This document shows positions 1 to 10,009 of a stretch of 64,000 nt of DNA, piece by piece; the stretch's first letter is position 1, and every line of letters begins with the position of its first letter. The notes under the pieces were generated by a model, which saw only the letters and a program-made list of their open reading frames with translations, searched no databases and had not been told where the DNA came from. The DNA is from Siniperca chuatsi (taxonomy: Eukaryota > Chordata > Actinopteri > Centrarchiformes > Sinipercidae): assembly GCF_020085105.1 (NCBI RefSeq), contig NC_058057.1, positions 23,881,082 to 23,945,081 on the forward strand, given 5' to 3'. The position numbers and the translations under genes were made by a program.

Positions 1-924
1 AACACATACATACATAGAAACACATACATACATACATACATACATAGAAACATATACATACATACATAGAAACATATACATACATACATACATAGAAACA
101 CATACATACATACATACATAGAAACACATACATACATAGAAACACATACATACATTCATACATAGAAACACATACATACATAGAAACACATACATACATT
201 CACACATAGAAACACATACATACATTCACACATAGAAACACATACATACATTCACACATAGAAACACATACATACATGCATAGAAACACATACATACATT
301 CACACATAGAAACACATACATACATGCATAGAAACACATACATACATACATACATACATGCATAGAAACACATACATACATACATACATGCATAGAAACA
401 CATACATACATACATACATGCATAGAAACACATACATACATACATGCATACATACATACATGCATAGAAAGATATACATACATACATACATGCTTAGAAA
501 CACATAAATACATACATACATACAGACATACATAGAAATACATAGAAACACATACATAGAAAGACATACAAACATACAGAGAAACATACTTACACATACA
601 TAGAAAGATATACATACAGACATACAAACATACATACATAAATGTACATACATACACACACATACATAAAGATATACACACATATGTATACATACATAGA
701 CATACATAGACATATACATACAAATATATACATATACACACATATACATACATAGAAACATACATACATACATACATAGAAAAACATACAAACATACAGA
801 GAAACACATACATACATACATAGAAAGAGACATACATACAAACATACATAGAAAGACATACATACACACATATGCATATATAGACATATATACATACATA
901 AATGTACACACACACACACACACA
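1..924. repeat. (CATA)n microsatellite tract with GAAA interruptions
   Basis: Tetranucleotide CATA repeats are broken at near-regular spacing by a GAAA unit, which gives a higher-order period of roughly 20-40 bases. Toward 600-920 the tract degrades into mixed CATA, CACA and ATAT and ends in a CA run directly against the 3' end of a LINE. Long open frames exist in several phases only because the repeat rarely makes a stop codon. They encode monotonous Met-Tyr-Val-Cys text and are not genes. Confidence 0.97.
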
Positions 925-3520
925 TAATACTTTATTTATAGAGCACTTCTCAAAACAAAGTACAAAGTGCTTCACAACAAAAGAAATAAAATACCACAGT
1001 AAATAACAAAATATAAAGAAATAAAATACATAAAATACACAAAAGCAATAAAATAATCAGTAAAATAAACAGCCATTTCAGGTAAAATCAGGATACGCTT
1101 TCAGATCAAAATGTGTTTTGAGAAGAAACTTAAACGAAGACACTGACTCAGACAACCTAATTTCTTCGGGCAAGTTGTTCCAGAGCCTCAGTGCCCTGAT
1201 AGCAAAAGCTCTGTCCCCCTTAATTTTCATCCTGGACTCAGAAACAGACAGGAGACCCCTGCCCGAAGATCTCAAACTATGTGAAGGTTCATAAGGGATT
1301 ACAAGGTCTAAAATATAATCTGGGGCCAGGCGATGAAGAGCCTTAAAAGTAATCAACAAGATCTTAAAATCAATCCTAAAACCAACAGGGAGCCAATGTA
1401 AAGAGGCTAAAACAGGTGTTATGGGGTCGTACTTCTTGGTCCTGGTTAACAGCCTTGCAGCTGAGTTTTGTACAGTCTGCAGTTGTGTCAAATTTTTTTG
1501 ATTAAGACAAGTGAACAGGCTGTTACAATAATCAAGGCGTGAGGAGATAAAAGCATATACAACATTTTCTGCATCACTAAGATTAAAAATAGATCGTATT
1601 TTTGCAATGTTTCTGAGGTGATAAAAACATGATTGGACAAGCTTACTGATATGTTGCTCAAAACATAAATTGCTATCAAACAGGACACCAAGATTTCTTG
1701 CAACAGGCTTGATATGTTGTGACAGGTTACCAGTAGATGGCAGTATTTGTTTAGTGATGTGTTGGGGCCCAATAACAAGGATTTCAGGTTTATTTGAGTT
1801 GAGCTGAAGAAAATTTATCGACATCCAATTTTTTATGTCAGACAGGCAGTCCTGCAGAGAACTCAGCGGAGGTCAGTGGGCTTGACAGGGAGGTACAACT
1901 GTGTGTCATCCGCATAACAATGAAACGAAATACCATGTCTGCGGATTACATCAACCAAAGGAAGCATGTACAAGGAGAACAGTATTGGTCCCAGAAATTG
2001 AACCTTGAGGTACACCGTACTTGATATGGGAGAAGGATGACATGATGTTATTAATGCTAACACAGAATTTCCTATTGGACAGATAAGATGAGAACCAGTT
2101 TAGTGCAGTGCCAGATATGCTCACCCAGTGCCTCAGTCTATCTAAAAGAATGCCATGATCTACTGTATCAAAAGGCAGCTCTTAAGTCCAACAGCACAAG
2201 AATTGAACACATGCCTGCATCTGCATTCATGAAAAGGTCATTGGTGACTTTGAGGAGGGTTGTCTCCGTGCTGTGGTGTTGACGAAAGCCAGATTGGAAC
2301 TTTTCAAAGGTATTATTGTTTTCCACAGCAGCAAGAAGCTGCTTAGATACAAGTTTTTTGAGAATCTTCGAAATAAAAGGCAATTTGGAGATTGGGCGAT
2401 ATCCAGGAGGGTGGGATGAAGCCCAGGTTTTTTTTTAGGACTGGCTGGACACAAGCTGTTTTAAAGAAATCAGGGACGCAGCTAGTAGACAGTGAGCTGT
2501 TAATAATAATAATTTGTAAAAGGGGCGCAATACAATCCATAACTTCCAATAAAAACCTAGTTGGGATTTTGTCCAGAGGGCTGGAGGACACTCTCATAAG
2601 AGACATGATGTCTGCGAGTTCAGGCAGAGTAACAGCAGAAAAATTGCTCAAAGAATCCCTGAGCGGGTGATCCACATCTAAAAAGGCAGGATTGGGGGTG
2701 ATATCAGATCTTATTAACTCCACCTTTCCAGCAAAGTGCATAAGAAACTTTTCACACTCAGCAGGGGCACAAGGAGAGGCAGGGCTAACTAACTAATCCA
2801 CTAATAAATCTTAAATAGGAATCTGGGGTTGTGCTGATGGGCAGAAATAAGTGCAGAGAAATGACATGTTCTTGCATCCTTCACCATCCTATTATAAAAG
2901 GCGTAATAACTCTTTCATGGCCACAAAGTGGACCTGGAGACCTGATTTCTTCCATCTGCGTTCTGCTCTTCTGCATTTCTTTTTACAGCTTTGAATACTG
3001 TCATTTAACCATGGCTGTTTTCTAGTCTTTGAGTTTGGTCTATTTTTCAGAGCTATGAGATCTAAGGTTGAAGAACACAGATAGTTAAAATAATCAACCA
3101 AATCGTTGGTGTTTGAGGGATTGGGAAACACGCTGCCAGGAGGATTGAACAGTGTACAGAATTTTATGACACTATACTCATTAAGGACGCGTGTGTACTT
3201 AGAGTGGGATAAGACAGTACTAGCAGCCTCTAATTCACGGTTAAAAACAATGCATAGGTGATCAGATACAGACATGTCCCTGATTTCCACAGATGGGGTT
3301 TTCAGGCCCAGACTCAAGACTAGGTCTAAGGTGTGGCCACGGGAATGAGTTTGGCCAGACACATGTTGTTGAAAGTTAAGAATTAGTGATATTTAAAAAA
3401 AATCAGCAGCAAGGGCATTAGAGGAGTCATCAAAATGAATATTAAAATCACCACAAAGAAGAATTCTATCATAATTTAACACAAGACTGGATAAAAACTC
3501 AGGGAGTTCCAACAAGGAGC
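925..3520 (-). mobile_element. 5'-truncated L2-clade (CR1/Jockey group) non-LTR retrotransposon
   Basis: Read on the minus strand, this is the 3' part of a LINE. It holds the end of an APE-type endonuclease, a reverse transcriptase and a C-terminal domain, then an A-rich 3' tail whose terminal motif (a GCACTT/AAGTGC hairpin followed by TATAAATAAAG) is typical of fish L2 elements. The element starts abruptly at about 3520, so most of the endonuclease and the whole 5' end are missing, as expected of incomplete target-primed reverse transcription. The same CATA repeat lies on both sides, so it probably landed inside a pre-existing microsatellite. The 3' tail may also have seeded part of the tract. 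Confidence 0.9.
1078..3480 (-). pseudogene. Broken LINE ORF2 (endonuclease / reverse transcriptase)
   Basis: Going 5' to 3' on the minus strand there is an endonuclease motif GDFNIH (about 3440-3470), then an SDH motif (about 3250). Next come reverse-transcriptase blocks: [14 protein letters not shown] followed by [10 protein letters not shown] (about 2170-2310), then [12 protein letters not shown] and the catalytic YADD (about 1910-2000). The C-terminal region has a well-preserved LDYCNSLF...LTQLQTVQNSAARL block (about 1480-1540), the longest intact frame at 1078-1824. The frame is split by several indels and stops; just after LRAAF an extra T in a T run throws the RT core out of frame. It cannot make a working enzyme. 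Family assignment rests on recognised motifs, not a search. Confidence 0.88.
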
Positions 3521-3602
3521 CATACATACATACATAGAAAGACATACATACATACAAATATATACATAGAAAGACATACATACATACATACATGCATACA
3601 TA
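3521..3602. repeat. (CATA)n microsatellite between LINE and Tc1 element
   Basis: A short stretch of the same CATA/GAAA repeat as at 1-924 separates the 5' end of the LINE from the left end of the Tc1 transposon. Its last two bases, TA, are the target dinucleotide of the Tc1 insertion. Confidence 0.9.
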
Positions 3603-4952
3603 CAGTGGCAAGGAAAAATATGTGAACCTTTTGGAATTTCATGGTTTTCTGAATAAATTTGTCATAAAATGTGATCTGATCTTCATCCAAGTCAAGGGTA
3701 TTGACAAACATAATGTGTTTAAAAATAATTACACAAAAAACTTCTGATCTTTCATGTCTTTATTGAACACATTCAACATTCAAAATGGCAGTGGAAAAAG
3801 TAAGTGAACACTTGAGTTAATGACATCAGAAAAGCTAATTGGAGTCAGGTTTTAGCACACCTGGAGTCTTTTTAAGATAATACGTTTGGAGGTGTGGACT
3901 ACAGCTACTTTGACTCAAAAAAACCCCCTCAAACATTTGGAGTTTGCTCTGCACAAGAAGAACACGCTTATGTGAGCCATGCCTCGCCAAAAAGAGCTTT
4001 CAGAGGAGCTACGATCAAGAATTGTTGCTTTACATAAAGCTGGAAAGGGTTACAAAGTTATTTTTAAAGACTTTAGAAATTCACCAGTCTACAGTTAGGC
4101 AAACAATCTACAAATGGAGACGCTTTGAGACTGTTGCTACTCTACCAAGAAGTGGATGCCCATTCAAAATGACACCAAGAGCACAATGAAGACTTATCAA
4201 TGAGGTAAAGAAACAACCCCAAATGACAGCCAAAGATTAAAAGGCATCATTGGAAATTGCTAACATCTCTGTTCATGAGTCTACAATATGTAAAACACTG
4301 AGCAAGCAGGGTATCCACGGCAGGAAACCACGAAGGAAGCCACTGCTTACTAAAAAGAACATTGCTGCAAACCTGAAGTTTGCAGAAGAGCACATTGACA
4401 CTCCACAGCGGTATTGGCAAAATGTTTTGTGGACTGATGAAACTAAGATTGAACTATTTGGAAAAAACACACAGCACTACATCTGGCATAGAAAGGGCAC
4501 GGCATTTCATCATGAACATCATCCCAACTGTAAAGTATGGTGGAGGAAACATCATGATTTGGGCTTGCTTTGCTGCATCAGGGCCTGGCCAGCTTGCAAT
4601 TATTGAGGGGAAGATGAATTCCAGAGTATATCAGACAATTCTTCAGGATAATGTAAAGATGTCTGTATGTCAGCTTAAACTGTGTAGAAGGTGGGTGATG
4701 CAACAGGACAATGACCCAAAACACCGGAGCAAGTTGGGGGGGGGGGGTCAACCAGTTATTCATTCTAAGGGTTCATTTTTTCCACTGCCATTTTGAATGT
4801 TGAATGACTGTGTTCAATAAAGACATGAAAGATCAGAATTTTTTTGTGTAATTATTTTTAGACACATTATGCAGATCAGATCACATTTTATGACAAATTT
4901 ATTCAGAAAACCATGAAATTCCAAAAGGTTCACATACTTTTCCTTGCCACTG
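3603..4952 (+). mobile_element. Defective Tc1-type DNA transposon with long inverted repeats
   Basis: The ends are CAGTGGCAAGGAAAA at the left and its inverse TTTTCCTTGCCACTG at the right, each flanked by TA, the Tc1/mariner target duplication. Inverted repeats extend about 200 bases inward; the outer part and an inner block around CACTGCCATTTTGAATG are shared by both arms. The left arm has about 25 extra bases around 3690-3710 that the right arm lacks. At 1350 bp it is shorter than a full Tc1 element (about 1.6 kb), which agrees with the missing 3' part of the transposase. It inserted into a TA of the CATA microsatellite, which resumes at 4953. Confidence 0.96.
3979..4760 (+). pseudogene. 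Inactivated Tc1 transposase
   Basis: The reading starts at ATG 3979 with MPRQKELSEELRSRIVALHK, the N-terminal DNA-binding (paired-like) region of Tc1 transposases. The frame is lost near 4050-4080 and resumes as IHQSTVRQTIYKWRRFETVA. It is stopped at 4187 and again near 4238, runs on through the first catalytic Asp in WTDETKIELFG (about 4430-4460), shifts frame near 4520, and reaches the second catalytic Asp in QQDNDPKH (about 4700-4722). At a G run (4735-4747) the gene jumps straight into the right inverted repeat, so the third acidic residue of the DDE triad is absent. This copy cannot encode active transposase. Confidence 0.95.
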
Positions 4953-5126
4953 TACATACATACATAGACATACATAGACACATATATACACAAATACATA
5001 CATATACATACATAGAAAGACATGCACACATACATAGAAAGACATACATACATACACTTTCAAACACACACATACATACAAACATAGAAAGACACACACA
5101 CACACACACACACATATATAAACCCA
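4953..5126. repeat. (CATA)n / (CA)n microsatellite
   Basis: This is the continuation of the CATA/GAAA tract on the right side of the Tc1 insertion. It ends in a pure CA run and a short AT run (about 5092-5120). The TA at 4953-4954 duplicates the TA at 3601-3602. Confidence 0.92.
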
Positions 5127-6478
5127 AAATAAACAAGGTGTTACACACCCCCCACCTCTGCAGTAGAATGTTTTAAAGATCAAACAGACATGCAGTATTA
5201 AGGGGTAGTATAAGCCAATTTTTAACTTGTCATTTTGACATGTATATAGTTAGGGTCATCCTGAACAGGAATCCACTGAAAATGTCATGTCACCTATTAA
5301 GGTTTTTTTTTTTAATTTATAATCAAACATGAGGAAATCATTAATGTTATAATGCAATTCAAGCAGACTTTCATTAAATTTATCTCCTTGGTCAGCTCCA
5401 GTTTCTCTTTCTTTGTCTCCAGCCAGGATGTCATGCTGGATGGCTTCCATTATAATTAGGCTAATAATAAGCATATACTGTATAAAACAGATAATAAGCC
5501 TAAGCTATACATCACATGGAGGATATAGAACAATCTGGCTGAATTAAATTCATATGGATTATTATTAGTAGTAGTTATTATCGTTTTAACCACCAGGGGG
5601 TGGAGTCAACATGACCACAGCTGGTGACTGAGGACTACTCAGTTCCTCCAAAACCACCTCTTTGTCAGCCAGGTCTGACAGCTGGATAGTTGCTATATGT
5701 CGACAAACTGTTGACCTATGGGTGGACACTGTCCACCCATAGGTCAACTTCATATCCACCGGGAATGCCTGTATGAATATGTAATGTTGTAAAGACTATA
5801 TGTAACGATAGATAATGTATCATAATATAACAATGTAAAAGCTATATGTAACAAAAGTATCCTAATACAAAGTGTAAGATATGAGGAGATCGGTAAAGAC
5901 AAGAAAATATGAAAAACATGATAATGTTAACCCTCAGTCTTTATTACCTTCATAATTCACTTTTCCCATGGGTTTCTGCAGGGGTCAGTGAAGGAACACA
6001 TGAGGAGCCACCACCGGTTTTCTTCTGCTCTTTGGACATAAGAGCTGCCTTCCTCTTCGTATCACTTAAGAGTGTACTTATTTTCTTTTTGAAAGCATCA
6101 ACACTCCGTTGGATGCCGGATGCGGCAAGACTGTGTCTGCTATCTTAGCCCACCCACTCTCTTTTATCGAGTTGCGTTGTTGTAAATTTCCCCAAATGAA
6201 CATGTTTGGATTTCTCTAGCCTACAGATGTTATCAACACCTCTATGAAGTTAAGTGCCTGTTGTTTTTGCTCCATTTTTTGTATGTTTATGTTTCAGTAT
6301 ATTTCAATGAGAAAAACCAACGGTAACAGACATAAAAGTTGATAAATGGATTGAGTATTTAGGATTTTCTAACCTTAGATAAGTTAGATAAGTTAGTTAG
6401 GATTTGCTTCTGTAATAACATATTGGGGAAAAATCCCCTCGCCCTATAGTATAGAAGTTTCTGGGATGTGACACATGT
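5127..6478. other. Non-coding stretch with no recognised gene
   Basis: Open frames here are short and lack family motifs or splice-site support. The stretch contains a perfect 39-bp palindrome (listed separately) and a partly repetitive ATATGTAACGATA-like segment near 5790-5870. Nothing else is identified. Confidence 0.6.
5710..5748. repeat. Perfect 39-bp palindrome (19-bp arms, 1-base centre)
   Basis: The left arm 5710-5728 (GTTGACCTATGGGTGGACA) is exactly inverted at 5730-5748, with one C between them. The match stops sharply at both ends. It could extrude as a cruciform or fold as a tight RNA hairpin. No flanking transposon ends or target duplication were recognised, so its origin is unknown. 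Confidence 0.97.
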
Positions 6479-6561
6479 GTCAGGATGGCCGAGCGGTCTA
6501 AGGCGCTGCGTTCAGGTCGCAGTCTCCTCTGGAGGCGTGGGTTCGAATCCCACTTCTGACA
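6479..6561 (+). tRNA. tRNA-Leu (anticodon CAG)
   Basis: The 83-base gene folds as a type II (long variable arm) tRNA. The acceptor arms GTCAGGA and TTCTGAC pair, with discriminator A at 6561. The A box begins TGGCCGAGCGGTC and the B box is GGTTCGAATCC. The anticodon stem CTGCG/CGCAG encloses TTCAGGT, giving anticodon CAG, which reads Leu codon CUG. There is no intron. No run of four T residues follows within about 30 bases (only TTTCTTT), so the Pol III terminator is weak or further downstream. All conserved positions look intact. Confidence 0.97.
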
Positions 6562-8009
6562 GTAATATTTCTTTATCTAAACCTGAATAACAGATTTATG
6601 CAACTGACCTTAACTATTATTATCTGCCAGTGACGTATCTGGTGCTAATTCTCTGCACTGACTTAAAAACATTTTGTCAATCCCCTTACTACATTGATGA
6701 TTTTGTTTTGACAATGTTTTCTGGCCTCTACTCTTTTTCACAACAAATATTATGAAATACATTTTTGACCTTTAATCTAAAAATCCTTTCCTGGTAAGAT
6801 TTTTGTTATGAAAAAAATGTATTACTTTGTTAGCTTTAAATTAGTTAAATAATTAGTTTAATAATCTGCAGCACAAGTGAACTGAAAAACAGTGCAGAAT
6901 TTGTATTAAAAACACCTGCAAGCTCTTCAAAGATGAATTTTAGGGACAGGTGGTTTGGTTTGTGATCCCTCCATTCACAGAAAAAACACAGACAGCGAGG
7001 TCTTGTCATTTACACTTTCACAGAACAAGTATAAACAGCTCTGGTGATTTGGATTTATCACTGGTTTGACAGCCATTACTGTACCTCACATACTGTAAAG
7101 TTAGTTTCCCATTCACTGAATACATAAGTAAAACTCCAATGTCAACAGACACCACTTAATACTGGTTGAATGGTTACGGATGCATGATCCAGCATCCAAC
7201 AGTAGTCCCAGGTACAGGACTTCCTATGAACAAACAATCCTGACTCAACAGCGCACTCCAGTGGTGGAGCATGAACTAGAATTTCTGTAGAGGTCATTCA
7301 GGATTTGTGGTTTTAGCATTACCTGTGACACTTACCCTTTACCTGTGTGTGTAAACTTTCTTTACTTCAGTTTTCCCACACCCCTGATGAACCTATGTCC
7401 CCCTATTAGTCAATAGAACATCGCACTAATTGTAAAGTTCAAACCAAACTGTAATAAGCACTGACAGTTTGGTTTGTAACTGGATCAGTTTTGTTAGGAT
7501 CAGTTTTAATCTGGAAAAATTATTTCTTGTCAAAGGTTACTAAAACTCAAAATTAACAAAGTATTATTATTATTATTTACAAATCTCCTATAAAACATAA
7601 CATTTTAAATTAAACAAAATATTTGCATGGCTACTTTATATTTAGTTCACCTCCTCAAAACAAACACTGCGGTTCATATTGTCCAACCTTTTTTCTTTAA
7701 ACAAAAAGCACTCTTTGAACAGTTTAAAATAGATACAAAAATGAAAAACATATGTACCTTATTAATATAAAGACCCTCTATGAGGAGAGCACCCAATTTA
7801 AATCATAATACTGTTCACTAACTAAGATTTCCTGCTTCTAAGTAAAATAACATGGTGCTGCTGAACAAATCCTCAAAAAAGGTACTCAAACTAAGTCAAA
7901 CAAAATAAATACAACTAAGTTTACATAATAACGTTTTAAGGTAAATTAAATGGTTGGTAATTTGAAGTGTAACATTTTTGTGAATGTGGTTCTGGAGCAG
8001 CTCTCACAC
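6562..8009. other. AT-rich non-coding stretch
   Basis: No tRNA, splice-supported exon or motif-bearing frame was recognised. It contains a small ATT run near 7562-7577. Part of it may be the 3' untranslated region of the minus-strand Tudor gene, but I found no convincing poly(A) signal in the expected orientation. Confidence 0.5.
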
Positions 8010-8154
8010 TCAAAGTGCTGAGACTCCATGCATCTCACTTGGATTAATCTGACGGTGGGTGATAGGGAATCGCTGCATCCAGTAAACTTGCTGCAGGGCC
8101 TCGCTGCTCATTTTAGCGACAAAATAAATCCAGACTGCCTTCACATCAGAAAAC
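8010..8154 (-). CDS. tdrd15: Candidate last coding exon of the Tudor gene
   Basis: On the minus strand a good acceptor (CTCTTGTGTTGCAG) precedes 8154 and the frame runs FSDVKAVWIYFVAK...MHGVSAL to a stop at 8010-8012. If the giant exon is spliced at 10035 straight to this acceptor, the phase is right (two bases plus one) and the protein is 2004 residues. If the intermediate exon at 9433-9282 is included, this exon is entered in another phase and stops after four codons. The open frame and clean acceptor favour a real exon, but without transcripts the joining pattern is uncertain. The last residues have no known domain. Confidence 0.5.
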
Positions 8155-8227
8155 CTGCAACACAAGAGAACAAAACAAAGTGAGAGGACCATACTTTTAA
8201 TTACTATGTTACTGCCAAATCACGCTG

Positions 8228-8985
8228 GTGAGTTTTAGATTTAATACATTTCTTTATAGACAGTTTTTGTGTTTAATTGAGATATCCTCTGATTTTACAG
8301 ATTTGAAAAGGGCTTGGAGTATGGATCTGAGCTGTAGTATTATTAATGATAAATGGAACACGGCCTGGAGAAGTGTATCTCACCTCAAAACATTACACCA
8401 GTATTATTGGAGTCCCAGTAGGGTTGTGGTGGGTTGGGTTAAGGCCAGACAGCACTTGCTGGAAATACTAATTCAATAAAGGGTCATACCTACATATGTT
8501 ATTGGGGTAATGTGTTACTGTTCAAATGTTTTGTGTTCATGTATTTCAGAAAATCTGTGTTGTGACAAAAGTTTGTATTAAGCCCGATCCCGTACTTTGA
8601 ATAATGGGGTCTGGTCTAGACTGCCTAATCAACAACATAATACGTGTCTATAGTTTTTGCTAATACCAAAATGTAGATTTTTTTGTAAATTGAGAGATAG
8701 TGTCGCTTCATCCATTCAAGACTGGACTGATACACTGTTGAAAATATCTAAACTTGAAAAAGTCATTTACATTAATATATGTTCTCTAGATAAGTATAAT
8801 TCTATATGGTCACCCTTCTTTGCAACCATGTCCTGAAGACCTAGAGAAAGGAAATGTTACCAATTTGTATTGTTTTTTTGTTGTTTGTTTTGTTTATGTG
8901 TTTGCTTGTTTTTTGGACTTGTTTGATTGGTTGTCTGTATAAGATATGAGTTTAGGTATATTGTAAATTTAAACAAACAAACAAA
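8228..8985 (+). mobile_element. Remnant of an L1-clade LINE 3' end, antisense to the Tudor gene
   Basis: Plus-strand translation in broken frames gives DLKRAWSMDLSCSIINDKWN, then a cysteine/tryptophan-poor decayed region, then KPDPVLCIMGSGL, followed by LEKVIYIN. These resemble the C-terminal tail of fish L1 ORF2 proteins, which carry a PxPxLCLLG-like block. The region ends in a T/G-rich stretch and AAACAAACAAACAAAAA. It lies between the two candidate terminal exons of the minus-strand gene. The assignment is from motif memory, and the copy is heavily decayed. Confidence 0.6.
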
Positions 8986-9156
8986 AACTGAATGCAATGC
9001 TTTTTGGTAACCACCTCTTAAATGTTGGATGTCTTCCCACTAGCATGTGAATGTACCACCCTGGAGATACCATGTCCATGCAACAATAATGCTACATTTA
9101 CAAAAAGGAAAAATGAACGACTAAATATTCACTAGGACAGAAGCCAACCTAAATTT

Positions 9157-9433
9157 TTAAATGAATGAAAGCCAACTGGCTAGTAAATGTTGGCAGCAAA
9201 AATGCAGCAGTCTGCAGTGATCAACATACACTTTCACTTGATGGCAATACACAAAATGAGTTAAAAGTTTTATTTTCTTACATTGACTAGATGGTGGCAT
9301 CTTCCCCTCTGCTTCATCAGTAGACTCAAAAGAAAAATCTGACTTCCGGTCAGAGCCTTCTTCTTCCAGGCCACACTCTTCCTCACCGTCAGGGCTATGA
9401 AGAGCAGCTTTACAGGGGCGCTGTTCCTGGAAC
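9157..9433 (-). CDS. tdrd15: Candidate penultimate or alternative terminal exon of the Tudor gene
   Basis: A minus-strand acceptor (GATACATTCAG) precedes 9433, and the frame continues that of the giant exon when the latter is spliced at 10035 (AG + G = Arg). It encodes an acidic, low-complexity tail, FQEQRPCKAALHSPDGEEEC and onward through EEEGSDRKSDFSFESTDEAEG. There is a consensus donor (CAAT|GTAAG) at 9282. Read-through past that donor continues open to a stop at 9157, giving a 2048-residue protein. Using the donor leaves one base over, which does not match the frame of the exon at 8154. A 25-base micro-exon at 9039-9015 would restore phase but has a weak acceptor. Confidence 0.55.
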
Positions 9434-10009
9434 CTGAATGTATCAGAAATATGGGGAAGTTTTATGTATTTAGCTTGAAAGTGTGCACACATTTTTCTTT
9501 TTCCTGTCTTCGCAGCAAAACTGATATTTTTCTGACATTACGGATTTTTGCTGAAATATACCCTGATTATAAAGAGTTAATAAGGTTAAACTGATTTCCA
9601 AAGCATCAAAACATTTTCTTCCTGTTGCAAGAAGTGATTGTTCAAGTTTACAGTTAACAGTGTCATCTGATGGCAAGGAGAGCCCATAATATGCTTTTGG
9701 TAATAAAAACTAAAGAGAAAAATGGAGGGTAACACACTGGAGAACTACAACATTTTTCATAAAATTTTAACCACATTTTTATTCAGGTTTTATCCTATTT
9801 TTTAAAATTCAAATGACTTTATTATTATTATTATTATTATTGAGCCCTAGCAATGACTATTAATAAATCAAATTTGTTTTCAATTTACACTGCTTCACTT
9901 CTAAAAGTAGTGTTTTATATATAATTCAAATTAATTGTAAAAAAAAAACCAAAGTGGTGAAAAATAAGAGCTGAAAGCCTGACTAAAAGCTGCTTCAATA
10001 AAACTGTAT
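9434..10009. other. Intron or 3' flank of the Tudor gene with a small (TTA)n run
   Basis: There are no motif-bearing frames. A TTA trinucleotide run lies at about 9818-9842. If the giant exon is not spliced at 10035 this is its 3' untranslated region; if it is spliced, it is intron. Confidence 0.5.

Noticed and set aside
1..924. CRISPR-like regular spacing of GAAA units
   Set aside because: The spacers are themselves CATA repeats and the genome is a vertebrate; this is a microsatellite with regular interruptions.
200..975. Several open frames of 95-249 codons full of Met, Tyr, Val and Cys
   Set aside because: They are translations of the CATA microsatellite on the minus strand, overlap in all phases, and have no protein features.
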